Below, in pieces: positions 9,369 to 18,413 of a stretch of 64,000 bases of DNA. The notes under the pieces were generated by a model. It saw only the letters and a list, made by a program, of their open reading frames with translations, ran no database searches and had not been told where the DNA came from. This DNA is from Oceanispirochaeta crateris (lineage in GTDB: Bacteria; Spirochaetota; Spirochaetia; DSM-2461): contig NZ_CP036150.1 of the NCBI RefSeq assembly GCF_008329965.1, positions 1,178,001 through 1,242,000 on the forward strand, given 5' to 3'. Made by a program: the position numbers and the translations under genes. Positions within the stretch are counted from its first letter, which is position 1; each line of letters starts with the position of its first letter.

Positions 9369-11492
9369 ATGAGTATGAGTTCTATGAGTCAATTTAAAGA
9401 AACCTTTAAAGAGGAAGCCTATGAATTATTGGGCAGCTTAGAAGATCTTTTGATGCAACTTGAAGATGACCCCAATAATCCTGAGGCCATTTCTGCTGTT
9501 TTCCGCTCCATTCATACAATTAAAGGCTCTGCCTCTATGTTTGACTTTCAAGGGATAGCTTCTTTCACTCATGTTGTCGAATCAGTCCTTGACGGAGTGC
9601 GTGAAGGGACTGTGAATGTTTCAAAGAAACTCATTGATCTCACCTTGTTAAGCCGTGATCATATTTTGTCCATGCTGAATGCTGATGAAGATTCTACACC
9701 CGAATTTGAAGAAGTATCCCAAAGTATAATAGATGAAATGAAGGTTCTAACCGGAGAGATAGCTGAGCCTCAGAATGAGAACTCCTCAAAAATTGAAAAA
9801 CAGGCAGACAGCAACGAAAACGTCGAATCCATTTACAGGATTCAGTTTGCTCCCGATGAAAATATTTTCCTTTCTGGAACAAATCCATTGCTCCTTCTCA
9901 ATGAGTTGAGCCAAATGGGAGAGATCAGCTGTATAAGCTATAAGGATGACTTACCTGACCTTGATATATTCAATCCCGAAATATGCTATGTCCACTGGGA
10001 TATATATTTAACGACCAAACAGACCCTGGATGAAATCAAGGATGTATTCATATTTCTTGATGCAAGATCTAAAATTGACATCACGAGGATCTCAGATTGG
10101 GAAGTTATGGTGAATGAAGATCCCAACCCCAAACTGGGAGAGATTCTCATTGATAAGGGATTGATACAGCCTTCTGATTTGAGTCAGATTCTGGATTCAC
10201 GAAAAAAAATTGGAGAACTGCTTGTCGAAAAAGGAATGGTTTCCTCCTCTGATGTAAAGTCTGCACTGGAAGAACAGAAAATATCCAGTTCGATTAAACA
10301 AAATATGGGAACGGGAAGTACTTCTACAATCCGAGTTCAAAGCGATAAACTAGATAGCCTCGTAGACTCTGTAGGAGAACTCGTGACCGCCCAAGCGAGA
10401 TTATCCCAGCTGGCAGTTCATGAAAAATCATCGGCTCTGCAATCCTTGGCGGAGCAGATAGAACGCTTAACTTCCGATCTTCGGGATAACACAATGAGTT
10501 TGAGAATGGTTCCCATTGGGAGTACATTCCTACGCTTCAAAAGGCTTGTCAGAGACTTGTCTTCCAGTCTGGATAAGAATATTCAGCTTGTGACAAAAGG
10601 CGGTGATACAGAGCTGGATAAGAATGTAATAGAGAAATTGAATGATCCTCTCGTCCATCTCATCAGAAATTCAATCGATCATGGTATTGAATCGGCCGCA
10701 GAGAGGAAAAAGAAGGGCAAAGATCCCACAGGAACCATAACTTTGGATGCCCAATATACCGGTGCAAATGTTAAGCTCATGATTAGAGATGATGGGCAGG
10801 GACTGAACAAAGAGGCCATTTTAAAAAAGGCAATTGAGAAAAAATTAATATCACCTGATGCACAACTCAGTGATGATGAAATTTTTAATCTTATTTTTAT
10901 GCCCGGATTTTCTACAGCTCAGAGTGTCACCAGTGTGAGCGGACGCGGGGTTGGAATGGATGTTGTAAGAAGGCAGATAGATGCTTTAAATGGCTCCATC
11001 CACATCAAAAGCGAACATGGGGTAGGCACAGAATTTTCACTGCATCTGCCCTTTACATTGGCCATCATAGAAGGACTCTTGGTGAGGATTCAGGATGAAA
11101 AATATGTGTTTCCCCTCTCAATGGTTCAAGCATGTATGGAATTGACGGCAGAACAGAGAGAAAATCACGGTAAAAAGAGACTGATCGAATACAGAGACTC
11201 TGTGATTCCCTATATCAGACTCAGAGAACTGTTCATATACGATGAAGAATTACCCGAAAGAGAACACTTAGTGGTCATTCAGACTGAAAACACACTAACA
11301 GGATTTGTCGTAGATGAAGTTATTGGTGATCATCAAACAGTCATAAAGAATATGGGAAAACTATATAAAGGGATCAATTACATCACAGGGGCCACAATTC
11401 TGGGGGATGGAAACGTAGCCTTGATTTTAGATGTAAACCGTCTTTCAACACTTGCTAAAAAAGGGTCTACTCTGAATGATAGCAACAAGTGA
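9369..11492 (+). CDS. cheA: Chemotaxis histidine kinase CheA
   Basis: CheA autophosphorylates in response to receptors and passes phosphate to CheY and CheB. Domains in order: Hpt with phospho-site His49 (FRSIHTIKGSASMF), a P2-like domain at ~155-245, two tandem MshEN-like motifs at 256-303, the dimerisation helices (IRVQSDKLDSLVDSVGELV), an HATPase domain with HLIRNSIDHGIE and DDGQGL, and a CheW-like domain at the end. The length of 707 residues is normal. No cheW gene is nearby, so coupling to receptors uses a CheW encoded elsewhere. The stop overlaps the cheR start by 17 bases. Confidence 0.95.
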   Translation: MSMSSMSQFKETFKEEAYELLGSLEDLLMQLEDDPNNPEAISAVFRSIHTIKGSASMFDFQGIASFTHVVESVLDGVREGTVNVSKKLIDLTLLSRDHILSMLNADEDSTPEFEEVSQSIIDEMKVLTGEIAEPQNENSSKIEKQADSNENVESIYRIQFAPDENIFLSGTNPLLLLNELSQMGEISCISYKDDLPDLDIFNPEICYVHWDIYLTTKQTLDEIKDVFIFLDARSKIDITRISDWEVMVNEDPNPKLGEILIDKGLIQPSDLSQILDSRKKIGELLVEKGMVSSSDVKSALEEQKISSSIKQNMGTGSTSTIRVQSDKLDSLVDSVGELVTAQARLSQLAVHEKSSALQSLAEQIERLTSDLRDNTMSLRMVPIGSTFLRFKRLVRDLSSSLDKNIQLVTKGGDTELDKNVIEKLNDPLVHLIRNSIDHGIESAAERKKKGKDPTGTITLDAQYTGANVKLMIRDDGQGLNKEAILKKAIEKKLISPDAQLSDDEIFNLIFMPGFSTAQSVTSVSGRGVGMDVVRRQIDALNGSIHIKSEHGVGTEFSLHLPFTLAIIEGLLVRIQDEKYVFPLSMVQACMELTAEQRENHGKKRLIEYRDSVIPYIRLRELFIYDEELPEREHLVVIQTENTLTGFVVDEVIGDHQTVIKNMGKLYKGINYITGATILGDGNVALILDVNRLSTLAKKGSTLNDSNK

Positions 11493-12321
11493 AAGACCAA
11501 CACTCAATGATAAGGAATTCCGGAAATTGAGCCTGTTTATCGAAACCGAACTTGGAATTCGTATGCCCGAGATTAAACGTGTGATGCTTGAATCAAGGCT
11601 GCATAAAAGATTACGGGCACTTTCTATGGATAATTTTGAATCCTACTGTGATTTTCTTTTCAGTGAAAAGGGAATGCGCATAGAATTCCCCTTTATGGTT
11701 GATGTTGTCACAACCAATAAAACTGACTTTTTTAGAGAACCGGATCATTTCGTTTATCTTGAGAATCATATTGTAAGACCCCGTTTGAAAGCCAATGGGG
11801 GAGATTGCCAATTTGATATATGGTCATCTGCCAGTTCTAGTGGTGAAGAAATATATACATTGGCCATGGTTATGGAAGGTATTCGTGAAGATTTCCAGAG
11901 GCTCCAATACACTATTGCCGGCTCAGATATATCCCAGGAAGTCTTGGGTAAAGCCAGGAAAGGAATCTATCATATGTCCCGGATTGAAGCTCTTCCCCTT
12001 GAAATGAAAAAAAAATATTTTTTAAAAAGCAAAGACTCAGATAGTGAGCTGGTAAAGGTGAAGCCGAATATTCAAAAACATGTTAGTTTTTTTCAGCAGA
12101 ATCTTATGGATGATCAATACAGTATTAGAAAAAAGTTTGATGTTATTTTTTGCAGAAATGTTCTCATTTATTTCTCTCAGGAGAAGCAGAAAAAGATATT
12201 GATGAACCTCTATAGGCATCTGAAGGATGATGGCTGCCTCTTTTTAGGACACTCTGAAACAATAACAGGCTTAAACCTTCCCTATGTTTCTTTAGCCCCT
12301 ACAATATATTCAAAAACTTAA
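11476..12321 (+). CDS. cheR: Chemoreceptor methyltransferase CheR
   Basis: CheR transfers methyl groups from SAM to glutamates of chemoreceptors. The 281-residue protein has the helical N-terminal domain and the SAM-binding domain. Visible motifs are NKTDFFREPDHF, the SAM loop WSSASSSGEEIYTLAM, and FDVIFCRNVLIYFS, all typical of CheR. It starts within the last codons of cheA, so translation is probably coupled. With cheB and cheD it forms a complete receptor adaptation set. Confidence 0.95.
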   Translation: MIATSERPTLNDKEFRKLSLFIETELGIRMPEIKRVMLESRLHKRLRALSMDNFESYCDFLFSEKGMRIEFPFMVDVVTTNKTDFFREPDHFVYLENHIVRPRLKANGGDCQFDIWSSASSSGEEIYTLAMVMEGIREDFQRLQYTIAGSDISQEVLGKARKGIYHMSRIEALPLEMKKKYFLKSKDSDSELVKVKPNIQKHVSFFQQNLMDDQYSIRKKFDVIFCRNVLIYFSQEKQKKILMNLYRHLKDDGCLFLGHSETITGLNLPYVSLAPTIYSKT

Positions 12322-12337
12322 AATCCGAGGATGATTA

Positions 12338-13414
12338 ATGGCAATAGATAAAATTAAAGTATTGATCATAGATGACTCGGCTGTTGTCAGACAGACACTG
12401 TCCATGATTATAGAAGATGCAAAAGACATTGAAGTGATCAATACTGCACCGAATCCTATCATAGGTGAAAAAAAAATAGCCATCAAGAAACCAGATGTCA
12501 TTATTCTGGACATAGAAATGCCCCAGATGGATGGTCTTACTTTTTTAAAAAAACTCATGTCAGAAAATCCAATTCCAACAATCATTTGTTCCAGTAAAAC
12601 CGAAAAAGGTGGTCAAAATGCGATCACAGCCATTGAACTGGGAGCCGTAGAGATCATTCAAAAACCAAAAGTTGGTACGAAAGAGTTCTTACAGGAATCG
12701 AAGATAGAGATTTGTGATGTCATCCGGGCTGCATCCCATTCAAAAACCCGCGTCAAGAATCAACAGAAGAAAATGACCGTGACTCCCAAGCTCACAGCGG
12801 ATGCTATATTGGCAAAATCCAAAAGACCTCTTTCAATTGATACAACCGAAAAAATTGCTGTTGTAGGTGCATCAACAGGCGGAACAGAAGCCCTCAGAAT
12901 ATTTCTTGAAATGATGCCCGTCAATTCCCCCGGCATCGTTATTGTGCAGCATATGCCCGAACATTTCACTAAATCCTTTGCCCAGCGATTGAACAGTCTA
13001 TGCAAAATAGAGGTTAAAGAAGCAGAGAACAATGATGTTGTCTATCCTGGAAGAGCCCTGATAGCCCCGGGAAATATGCACCTTCTACTCAAACGGCAAG
13101 GATCTCGTTATTATGTAGAAACAAAAGACGGCCCCCTGGTTTGCCGGCATAAACCTTCTGTGGATGTTTTATTCCGTTCTGCAGCCCGGTATTCCGGTCC
13201 TAATACTGTGGGCATCATCATGACAGGAATGGGTGATGATGGTGCAAGGGGCATGCGCGAAATGAAAGAAGCTGGAGCCTATAATATTGCACAGGATGAA
13301 ACGAGTTGTGTTGTATTTGGTATGCCTAAAGAAGCTATTAAAAGAGAGGCGGTAGACTGCATACTTCCCCTCAATAAGATTGCAGCAGAACTGATCAGGA
13401 GAACCAATGACTAA
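12338..13414 (+). CDS. cheB: Protein-glutamate methylesterase CheB
   Basis: CheB removes receptor methyl groups and is activated by CheA-dependent phosphorylation. The 358 residues comprise a receiver ([14 protein letters not shown]; phospho-site in [13 protein letters not shown]), a linker, and the methylesterase domain with the catalytic triad: Ser in [10 protein letters not shown], His in [12 protein letters not shown] and Asp in [11 protein letters not shown]. The start ATG is preceded by GAGGATGAT. The stop overlaps the start of the following coiled-coil gene by eight bases. Confidence 0.95.
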   Translation: MAIDKIKVLIIDDSAVVRQTLSMIIEDAKDIEVINTAPNPIIGEKKIAIKKPDVIILDIEMPQMDGLTFLKKLMSENPIPTIICSSKTEKGGQNAITAIELGAVEIIQKPKVGTKEFLQESKIEICDVIRAASHSKTRVKNQQKKMTVTPKLTADAILAKSKRPLSIDTTEKIAVVGASTGGTEALRIFLEMMPVNSPGIVIVQHMPEHFTKSFAQRLNSLCKIEVKEAENNDVVYPGRALIAPGNMHLLLKRQGSRYYVETKDGPLVCRHKPSVDVLFRSAARYSGPNTVGIIMTGMGDDGARGMREMKEAGAYNIAQDETSCVVFGMPKEAIKREAVDCILPLNKIAAELIRRTND

Positions 13415-15143
13415 GGGACAGAATATCAACAATGAGCTAAATTCAATAGTGGACTCTCTCGGTGATGTGTACCTTAACATGGCTGATAATTATCCTAATT
13501 TGATGAAGAAACTTGAGAAAAAGATTGAATTACTGGGAGCGAATCAGGATAGTCGAGACTCTTCAGGAGTCAATATTGATTTTCTGGTAAGGGATATAAA
13601 GGAAACTGTTTCCAAAGAAGTATCAATATTAAATGATATATCCAAACGGGATACGGCTTTTCTTGATAGCATTTCCGTAGAATTAGAAACAATCAAAGAC
13701 ATAGATCTTAATATTGATCAGATTGAAGATGATTCAGCCGAATTGGAACTGATATCATTGAATGCTATGGTCACGGCCTTAAAATCTGGTAAAAACGGTG
13801 GAGCCTTTCCCTATATAACCGAAGAATTGCAAAAGGTATCAAAGAGTTCTGCAAAACTGAGTAATGGCTTGAAATCACGGGGACAGGACCTCAACAATTA
13901 CTTTACAGATTTTCTCAAGACCATTAACAACGAAAAGAACAATCTGAACCTTCTTATCAATTCTATAGGAGCTGATTTTTCAAACCTGGCAAAGACAACT
14001 TCGGATTATCAGCTCAAGTCCTCGGGAGTCATATCAACGGTCAAAAAACAAGTCAAAGATTTTAAAAAACCACTTTACGAAATACTGGGTGAAGTGCAAA
14101 AGCATGATATTGTCAGGCAATCCATTGATCACGTAATAATGGCCATTAACCACATAAAGAAATCACCGGAAACAGGTATTGAAGATAGTCTTGAATCTTT
14201 GACCTACAGCAGCAGAGTTTATGGTTTTTGCAATGAGATCCTGGATGAAATTGATTCCGAACTCAAAAAAACATATTTTACATTCAAAGAAAAGTCGGAT
14301 GACCTGAATTCATTGATTGGCTTCCTAAAGGATTCCAGTCAGACTTTAAGGTATTCAAATGAGGACCTTTCTAACCGGGACCAAATCCTAGAACTCCAGG
14401 AAAATATTCAAATTCAACTTGAAAAACTAAAAAAAGAGAGTGTTCAAGATCAAATAAAGAGCACCCTCGAGGGAATATACAAAGAAATAGCCAATTTGGA
14501 AGCCGCCTATAATGGATTTGCCAAGATTATAAGTTGGGTAAAAACTATTAATATTTCCAGCCGTGTTGAAGCAGCAAAATTACCCCATCTTGAAAATATG
14601 GGCTACATTATTGAAAATATTACCATCCGTACCGACTCTATTGAAAATTCTGTGGATATGATTATGCATAGCATCAGCCTATTTAAAAAAAATACAGACA
14701 ATCTGTTTCAGGATTACTTTACTCACTCCATGAAAGATACCAGTCATATTGAGTACATAGCTGAGAATCTTCAGATGAATCTTACTCAGGTAAATAATTA
14801 CAGTAAGGATCTTGACTTTAGGATGAATGAATTATTATTAACAGTAGACGATTTTATTCAGCTGCACAGTATAACGACCCAGGATTTAAAAAAAATGGAT
14901 AGTCTCATGAATAAAATTCAAGAGATCATACAGGAAGTAAAAATAGAAAAATCCATGGTCGAAAAGGATCTGAATAGGCTTCTCAAACAGGAAAACCTGG
15001 AAGAATGGGAGCTAAAAGGGGATGAAATTAAGCAACTTATAGACAAATTCACCATATATATTCACAAGAAAAAGGTAGATAGAGGAAATTCCCTTGAAAT
15101 GGATAAAGAGGGCGCAGTCAGTGGTGAAGTGACTTTGTTCTAA
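13407..15143 (+). CDS. Soluble coiled-coil protein with duplicated MCP-tip-like and CheZ-like motifs
   Basis: This is a helical protein of 578 residues with no signal or membrane segment. Residues 116-145 (starting [17 protein letters not shown]) resemble the signalling tip of methyl-accepting chemotaxis proteins. About 120 residues later [12 protein letters not shown] has a DxxxQ pattern (D234, Q238) like that of the CheZ phosphatase family. The second half repeats the plan: [12 protein letters not shown] at 381-392 and [12 protein letters not shown] at 486-497, the latter with Ser in place of the Asp. It is co-transcribed with cheB (ATGA-type overlap). The operon lacks cheW, cheX and cheZ, so a role at CheA or CheY is an attractive inference but unproven. 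Confidence 0.75.
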   Translation: MTKGQNINNELNSIVDSLGDVYLNMADNYPNLMKKLEKKIELLGANQDSRDSSGVNIDFLVRDIKETVSKEVSILNDISKRDTAFLDSISVELETIKDIDLNIDQIEDDSAELELISLNAMVTALKSGKNGGAFPYITEELQKVSKSSAKLSNGLKSRGQDLNNYFTDFLKTINNEKNNLNLLINSIGADFSNLAKTTSDYQLKSSGVISTVKKQVKDFKKPLYEILGEVQKHDIVRQSIDHVIMAINHIKKSPETGIEDSLESLTYSSRVYGFCNEILDEIDSELKKTYFTFKEKSDDLNSLIGFLKDSSQTLRYSNEDLSNRDQILELQENIQIQLEKLKKESVQDQIKSTLEGIYKEIANLEAAYNGFAKIISWVKTINISSRVEAAKLPHLENMGYIIENITIRTDSIENSVDMIMHSISLFKKNTDNLFQDYFTHSMKDTSHIEYIAENLQMNLTQVNNYSKDLDFRMNELLLTVDDFIQLHSITTQDLKKMDSLMNKIQEIIQEVKIEKSMVEKDLNRLLKQENLEEWELKGDEIKQLIDKFTIYIHKKKVDRGNSLEMDKEGAVSGEVTLF

Positions 15144-15150
15144 TAATCTA

Positions 15151-15179
15151 TTGACAGCGGCCTCACAGCCACATAAAGT
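15151..15179 (+). promoter_or_regulatory. Sigma-70 promoter before the Cas2-like gene and prfB
   Basis: A perfect TTGACA (15151-15156), a 17-base spacer and TAAAGT (15174-15179). The -10 box ends six bases before the ATG at 15186, and there is no Shine-Dalgarno, so the mRNA is probably leaderless. Confidence 0.65.
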
Positions 15180-15185
15180 ATATTC

Positions 15186-15482
15186 ATGTTTGTTTCTATC
15201 GTTGTTGATCTTGGTAATGAAGACAGCGAAAAAATTGTTCAGAATCTTTTATTCCGTTACGGATTCAAACAGATTCAGAAGAATGTTTTTGAGTCTCTGT
15301 CTATCAATGAAAATAATCTGTCTCGTCTGAAATTGGATCTGGATCGGTCTACCGATTTTTATGATTCGATCAGATTATATCAGTTCCCCATAAATGGAAC
15401 CTTGGCCATAACATCTCTGACTGAAAAACGTTGGAGAAGAAACGTTCTGAAAGAAAAAAATCTTGGAGGCACAAATGCTTAG
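15186..15482 (+). CDS. Stand-alone Cas2-like small protein
   Basis: The 98 residues match the Cas2/VapD ferredoxin-like fold. The first strand FVSIVVDLG carries an Asp at position 8, where Cas2 has its metal-binding Asp. YGFKQIQKNVFES (25-37) matches the Cas2 pattern YGxRVQxSVFE, and DSIRLYQF (60-67) matches its DSxRxY strand. There is no cas1, no other cas gene and no CRISPR array in the window. The gene lies under its own TTGACA promoter and its last eight bases overlap the prfB start. In CRISPR systems Cas2 works with Cas1 in spacer integration; here that is unlikely, and a nuclease or structural role is open. Confidence 0.65.
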   Translation: MFVSIVVDLGNEDSEKIVQNLLFRYGFKQIQKNVFESLSINENNLSRLKLDLDRSTDFYDSIRLYQFPINGTLAITSLTEKRWRRNVLKEKNLGGTNA

Positions 15483-16585
15483 CGATATCTCAGCAAAACT
15501 CAAATCCCTTGATGGGGAAATATTACAAACCTGGAGGCGACTTTGACACAGTCGAACTGAAAAACCAGGCTCTAGAACTTGAAAAAGAATCGGGTGACCC
15601 AGAATTCTGGAACGATAGAGATAATGCCGAAAAAAAACTGGCCCAACTGAAAAGGCTTAAAAATAAATTTGAACCATGGGAAACACTGATACAGGATCTG
15701 GAGGATTTAAAAGCCCTTTATGAACTGGCTAATGAAGAAGAGGATGAATCTTTCGAACCCGAAATCCTTGATCAGTTAAAACACATTGAAGAATCATACA
15801 GCCGCATGAACTCTCTGGAACTTCTCAGCGAAGAAACAGATGCCCTTTCGGCTTTTATTACAATACACTCGGGAGCGGGCGGAACAGAAGCCTGTGATTG
15901 GACCAGTATGCTTTACAGAATGTACAGCCGCTGGATTGAGAGGAAAGAGTATAAGATAACTGTCATGGATACTGTGGAAGCCGAAGGGGGCATCAAGTCC
16001 ATTTCTTTTCAGGTAGAGGGTGATTATGCCTATGGATACCTCAAAGGAGAAGGCGGTATACATCGCCTGGTTAGAATCTCACCCTTTGATTCCAATGCAA
16101 GAAGACATACCTCTTTTGCATCGGTCTATGTTTCTCCTGTGATCGACGATACCATTGTTGTAGATATAAAACCCGATGATATCAGGGTGGATACCTATAG
16201 AGCATCAGGAGCTGGTGGACAGCATATTAACAAGACAAGCAGTGCTGTGCGTATGACTCACCTTGAAACAGGGATAGTCGTTCAATGTCAAACACAGCGT
16301 AGCCAGTTAAAAAACCGTGACACGGCCATGAAAATGCTGAAGTCCAGATTATTCGAGTATTACAAACAGAAACAGGACGAAGAGCAATCTCAAAATGCTG
16401 CCGAAAAGAAAGATATCGGTTGGGGTTCACAGATCCGCTCCTATGTTTTTCACCCTTATACAATGGTGAAAGACCTGAGAACCCGACATGAAACAGGGAA
16501 TATTCAAAATGTAATGGATGGGGATATCGATCCATTTATAGATGCATATCTTAAATATTTGTGGTCAGGGAATCAGATCGAATGA
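15475..16585 (+). CDS. prfB: Peptide chain release factor 2 (RF2), made by +1 programmed frameshift
   Basis: RF2 terminates translation at UAA and UGA. The gene starts at ATG 15475 (GGAGG five bases upstream), reads 23 codons to CTT, meets an in-frame TGA at 15544-15546, and continues in the +1 frame from GAC at 15545 to the stop at 16583-16585. The product is 369 residues, as in E. coli (~365). The codon-recognition tripeptide SPF lies near residue 202 and the catalytic GGQ near 247 (GAGGQHINKTSS). The frameshift makes synthesis self-regulating: low RF2 slows termination at TGA and favours shifting. Reading the downstream frame alone back to 15431 gives a false N-terminus. Confidence 0.96.
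15533..15547 (+). promoter_or_regulatory. prfB +1 programmed frameshift site
   Basis: The elements match the E. coli site: an internal Shine-Dalgarno GGAGG (15533-15537), a three-base spacer CGA, the slippery codon CTT (15541-15543), the stop TGA (15544-15546) and the following C (15547) that weakens termination. Slippage of the CTT tRNA to TTT puts GAC in frame. Confidence 0.95.
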
Positions 16586-16947
16586 GAATACTCGTCGTAG
16601 ATGACCTACCTTTCATGAGGTCCATTATCTCGGATATCGTGACCGAAAGCGGACATCTTGTGGTAGGGGAGGCAGGGGATGGAATTGAATGTTTATCCCG
16701 ATATAAGTCTCTCCTGCCCGATCTTGTTCTTATGGATATTGTCATGCCCCGGATGAACGGTGTTGAGGCTTTAAAGAGTCTTAAAAAAGCATACCCCCAA
16801 AGCCGGATCATCATGTGCTCATCCCTCAGTGATCAGGATAAAATAATCAAGGCAATCCGCCTTGGGGCTTCCGATTACATAGTCAAACCATTTCAACGAA
16901 AAAGGCTTGTATCAGCCATCAACAGGGCCTGCAGTGTAAATGATTAG
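16582..16947 (+). CDS. Single-domain response regulator (CheY-like)
   Basis: This is a receiver domain of 121 residues with the acidic pair in ILVVDDLPFMRS, the phospho-acceptor D52 in LVLMDIVMPRMNG, Ser in IMCSSLS and Lys in YIVKPFQ. There is no output domain. The ATG overlaps the prfB stop (ATGA), so it is part of the same transcript; an in-frame GTG at 16561 is inside prfB. The sequence is closer to CheY/CheB-type receivers than to transcription regulators. A second chemotaxis CheY is possible given the operon just upstream, but the partner is not known. Confidence 0.88.
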   Translation: MRILVVDDLPFMRSIISDIVTESGHLVVGEAGDGIECLSRYKSLLPDLVLMDIVMPRMNGVEALKSLKKAYPQSRIIMCSSLSDQDKIIKAIRLGASDYIVKPFQRKRLVSAINRACSVND

Positions 16948-18412
16948 AAAAATAATAAGGCTGTACCTTCTTTTTCTATTCAATTTTCCAATTTTTTCCC
17001 AGGTACTCATCGACTCCTCTCTTTTAACAATACAAAAGGACTCCTGGAATATTGGAATCAACAGATTTAGCGGAACCAATCTGGCAAAACAACAAGAATA
17101 TCTTCTAACCTCCTTACCGCTTTTGCTCAAAGAAGAGATTTCGGATATTGATAATCACAAAGTAAGTACTGATGAAAGACAACATATGATAGATCAGTAT
17201 GTGCAGGATCAAATCATCAGTGTTGAAAAATCAATCAGCCTCATTCATAACCAAAGAGACAAGCTTCTTTTTTCAGAAGATGATGAAAAGGAAAAAAAGA
17301 AACTCTACGATGGCTTTACTCAAGAGATAATTGAAAAAAAGGAACTCTTAGAACTCTGGAAGATGCTTGATCCAGAAAAAATTCAAATACAGGAAAGCTT
17401 AGATGTAACCATAAAAAACCAGGAAGATGAGAATAATCTATTATTGCAGCCCCGTTCAAGAATACAGCAATACATGGAAAATGAAGATCTGAATTTGTTG
17501 ATTTCCGGAAGTGTTGAGAAACTGGATGATTCATTTTACTTAGGATTTTCATGCTACCAGGCAGGGAAGGAAGATCCGCTTCTGAGTATTAACCGCTTGG
17601 TTGCAGAAGAAAATTTAGACTCAATTCTCCTTGATATCTCTGTAGATTTGAGGACGATCATTCTGGGAAGGAGTTGGTCTGGACTGAATGTAACGGTGAC
17701 ACCGTCAGATGCGATCATTCAGATCGATGGTGAGACCCATGGAGTTGGCAGCCTGAACACAAAAGTACTTGAGCCAGGTTATGTGACACTTACCATCAAA
17801 GAATCAGGATATCAAAGCTATTCAAACCAGCTATATCTGAGTCCTGAGAATACACAGACGCTCAACATAGACCTGCTTCCCGGAGAAACGGAATCCCTCT
17901 ATGTATTTTCGGATCCTCCAGACTCGGATGTTCATATAGGGGCACTGTGGATTGGGAAAACACCATTATTCACCCCAAAACCAACTCAGGAAGAACTCTT
18001 AAGGATCAGTAAAGAAAATTACATGCCCTTTTATATTTCCACCGAAGAAATTAGCTCAGACAGTATAAGCGTAGATCTTGAAACCTACCTCTATACTAAA
18101 GAAAAAAGACTCAAGGATGCTAAGAGTGCATTTTATAGATCCCTGGGATGGTTCACCCTGTCGGTAGGAGTTCCTTTGATATTATCCGGCATTTACCAAA
18201 ACCTGGACAATCGTTATTATAACTATGCTCTAGATTATAATAGCACTGGTGATAGCGACAGCTATACGAAGGCCATGGAATCTAAAAATCAGGCAGATAT
18301 AGTTTATTACAGTTTCTGGGGGGGAATCGCTCTCAGTGGAACACTTTTTATCAATAATATGTTCAAGCTGTATGACTACCTAAGAGCTGCAGAAGAATCA
18401 ACCGAGGAATAA
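16940..18412 (+). CDS. Secreted PEGA-domain protein
   Basis: The N-terminus has a signal peptide (LYLLFLFNFPIFSQ), so the 490-residue protein is exported. The first half is helical with charged stretches. Around residues 243-310 there is a PEGA domain (VTVTPSDAIIQIDGE, then a PGYVTLTIKESGYQ-type strand). A second degenerate copy starts at SDPPDSDVHIGALWIG. Two hydrophobic stretches near the end (WFTLSVGVPLILSGIY and IVYYSFWGGIALSGTLFI) suggest membrane association. PEGA domains are surface or cell-wall modules in many spirochaetes. It overlaps the upstream response regulator by eight bases and precedes ftsY by one base. Confidence 0.8.
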   Translation: MIRKIIRLYLLFLFNFPIFSQVLIDSSLLTIQKDSWNIGINRFSGTNLAKQQEYLLTSLPLLLKEEISDIDNHKVSTDERQHMIDQYVQDQIISVEKSISLIHNQRDKLLFSEDDEKEKKKLYDGFTQEIIEKKELLELWKMLDPEKIQIQESLDVTIKNQEDENNLLLQPRSRIQQYMENEDLNLLISGSVEKLDDSFYLGFSCYQAGKEDPLLSINRLVAEENLDSILLDISVDLRTIILGRSWSGLNVTVTPSDAIIQIDGETHGVGSLNTKVLEPGYVTLTIKESGYQSYSNQLYLSPENTQTLNIDLLPGETESLYVFSDPPDSDVHIGALWIGKTPLFTPKPTQEELLRISKENYMPFYISTEEISSDSISVDLETYLYTKEKRLKDAKSAFYRSLGWFTLSVGVPLILSGIYQNLDNRYYNYALDYNSTGDSDSYTKAMESKNQADIVYYSFWGGIALSGTLFINNMFKLYDYLRAAEESTEE

Positions 18413-18413
18413 T

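Noticed and set aside
15431-15544. N-terminal extension of the prfB downstream frame
   Set aside because: This Lys/Arg-rich segment (from ATG 15431) is not preceded by a ribosome binding site. The true start is ATG 15475 in the other frame, joined by the +1 frameshift.
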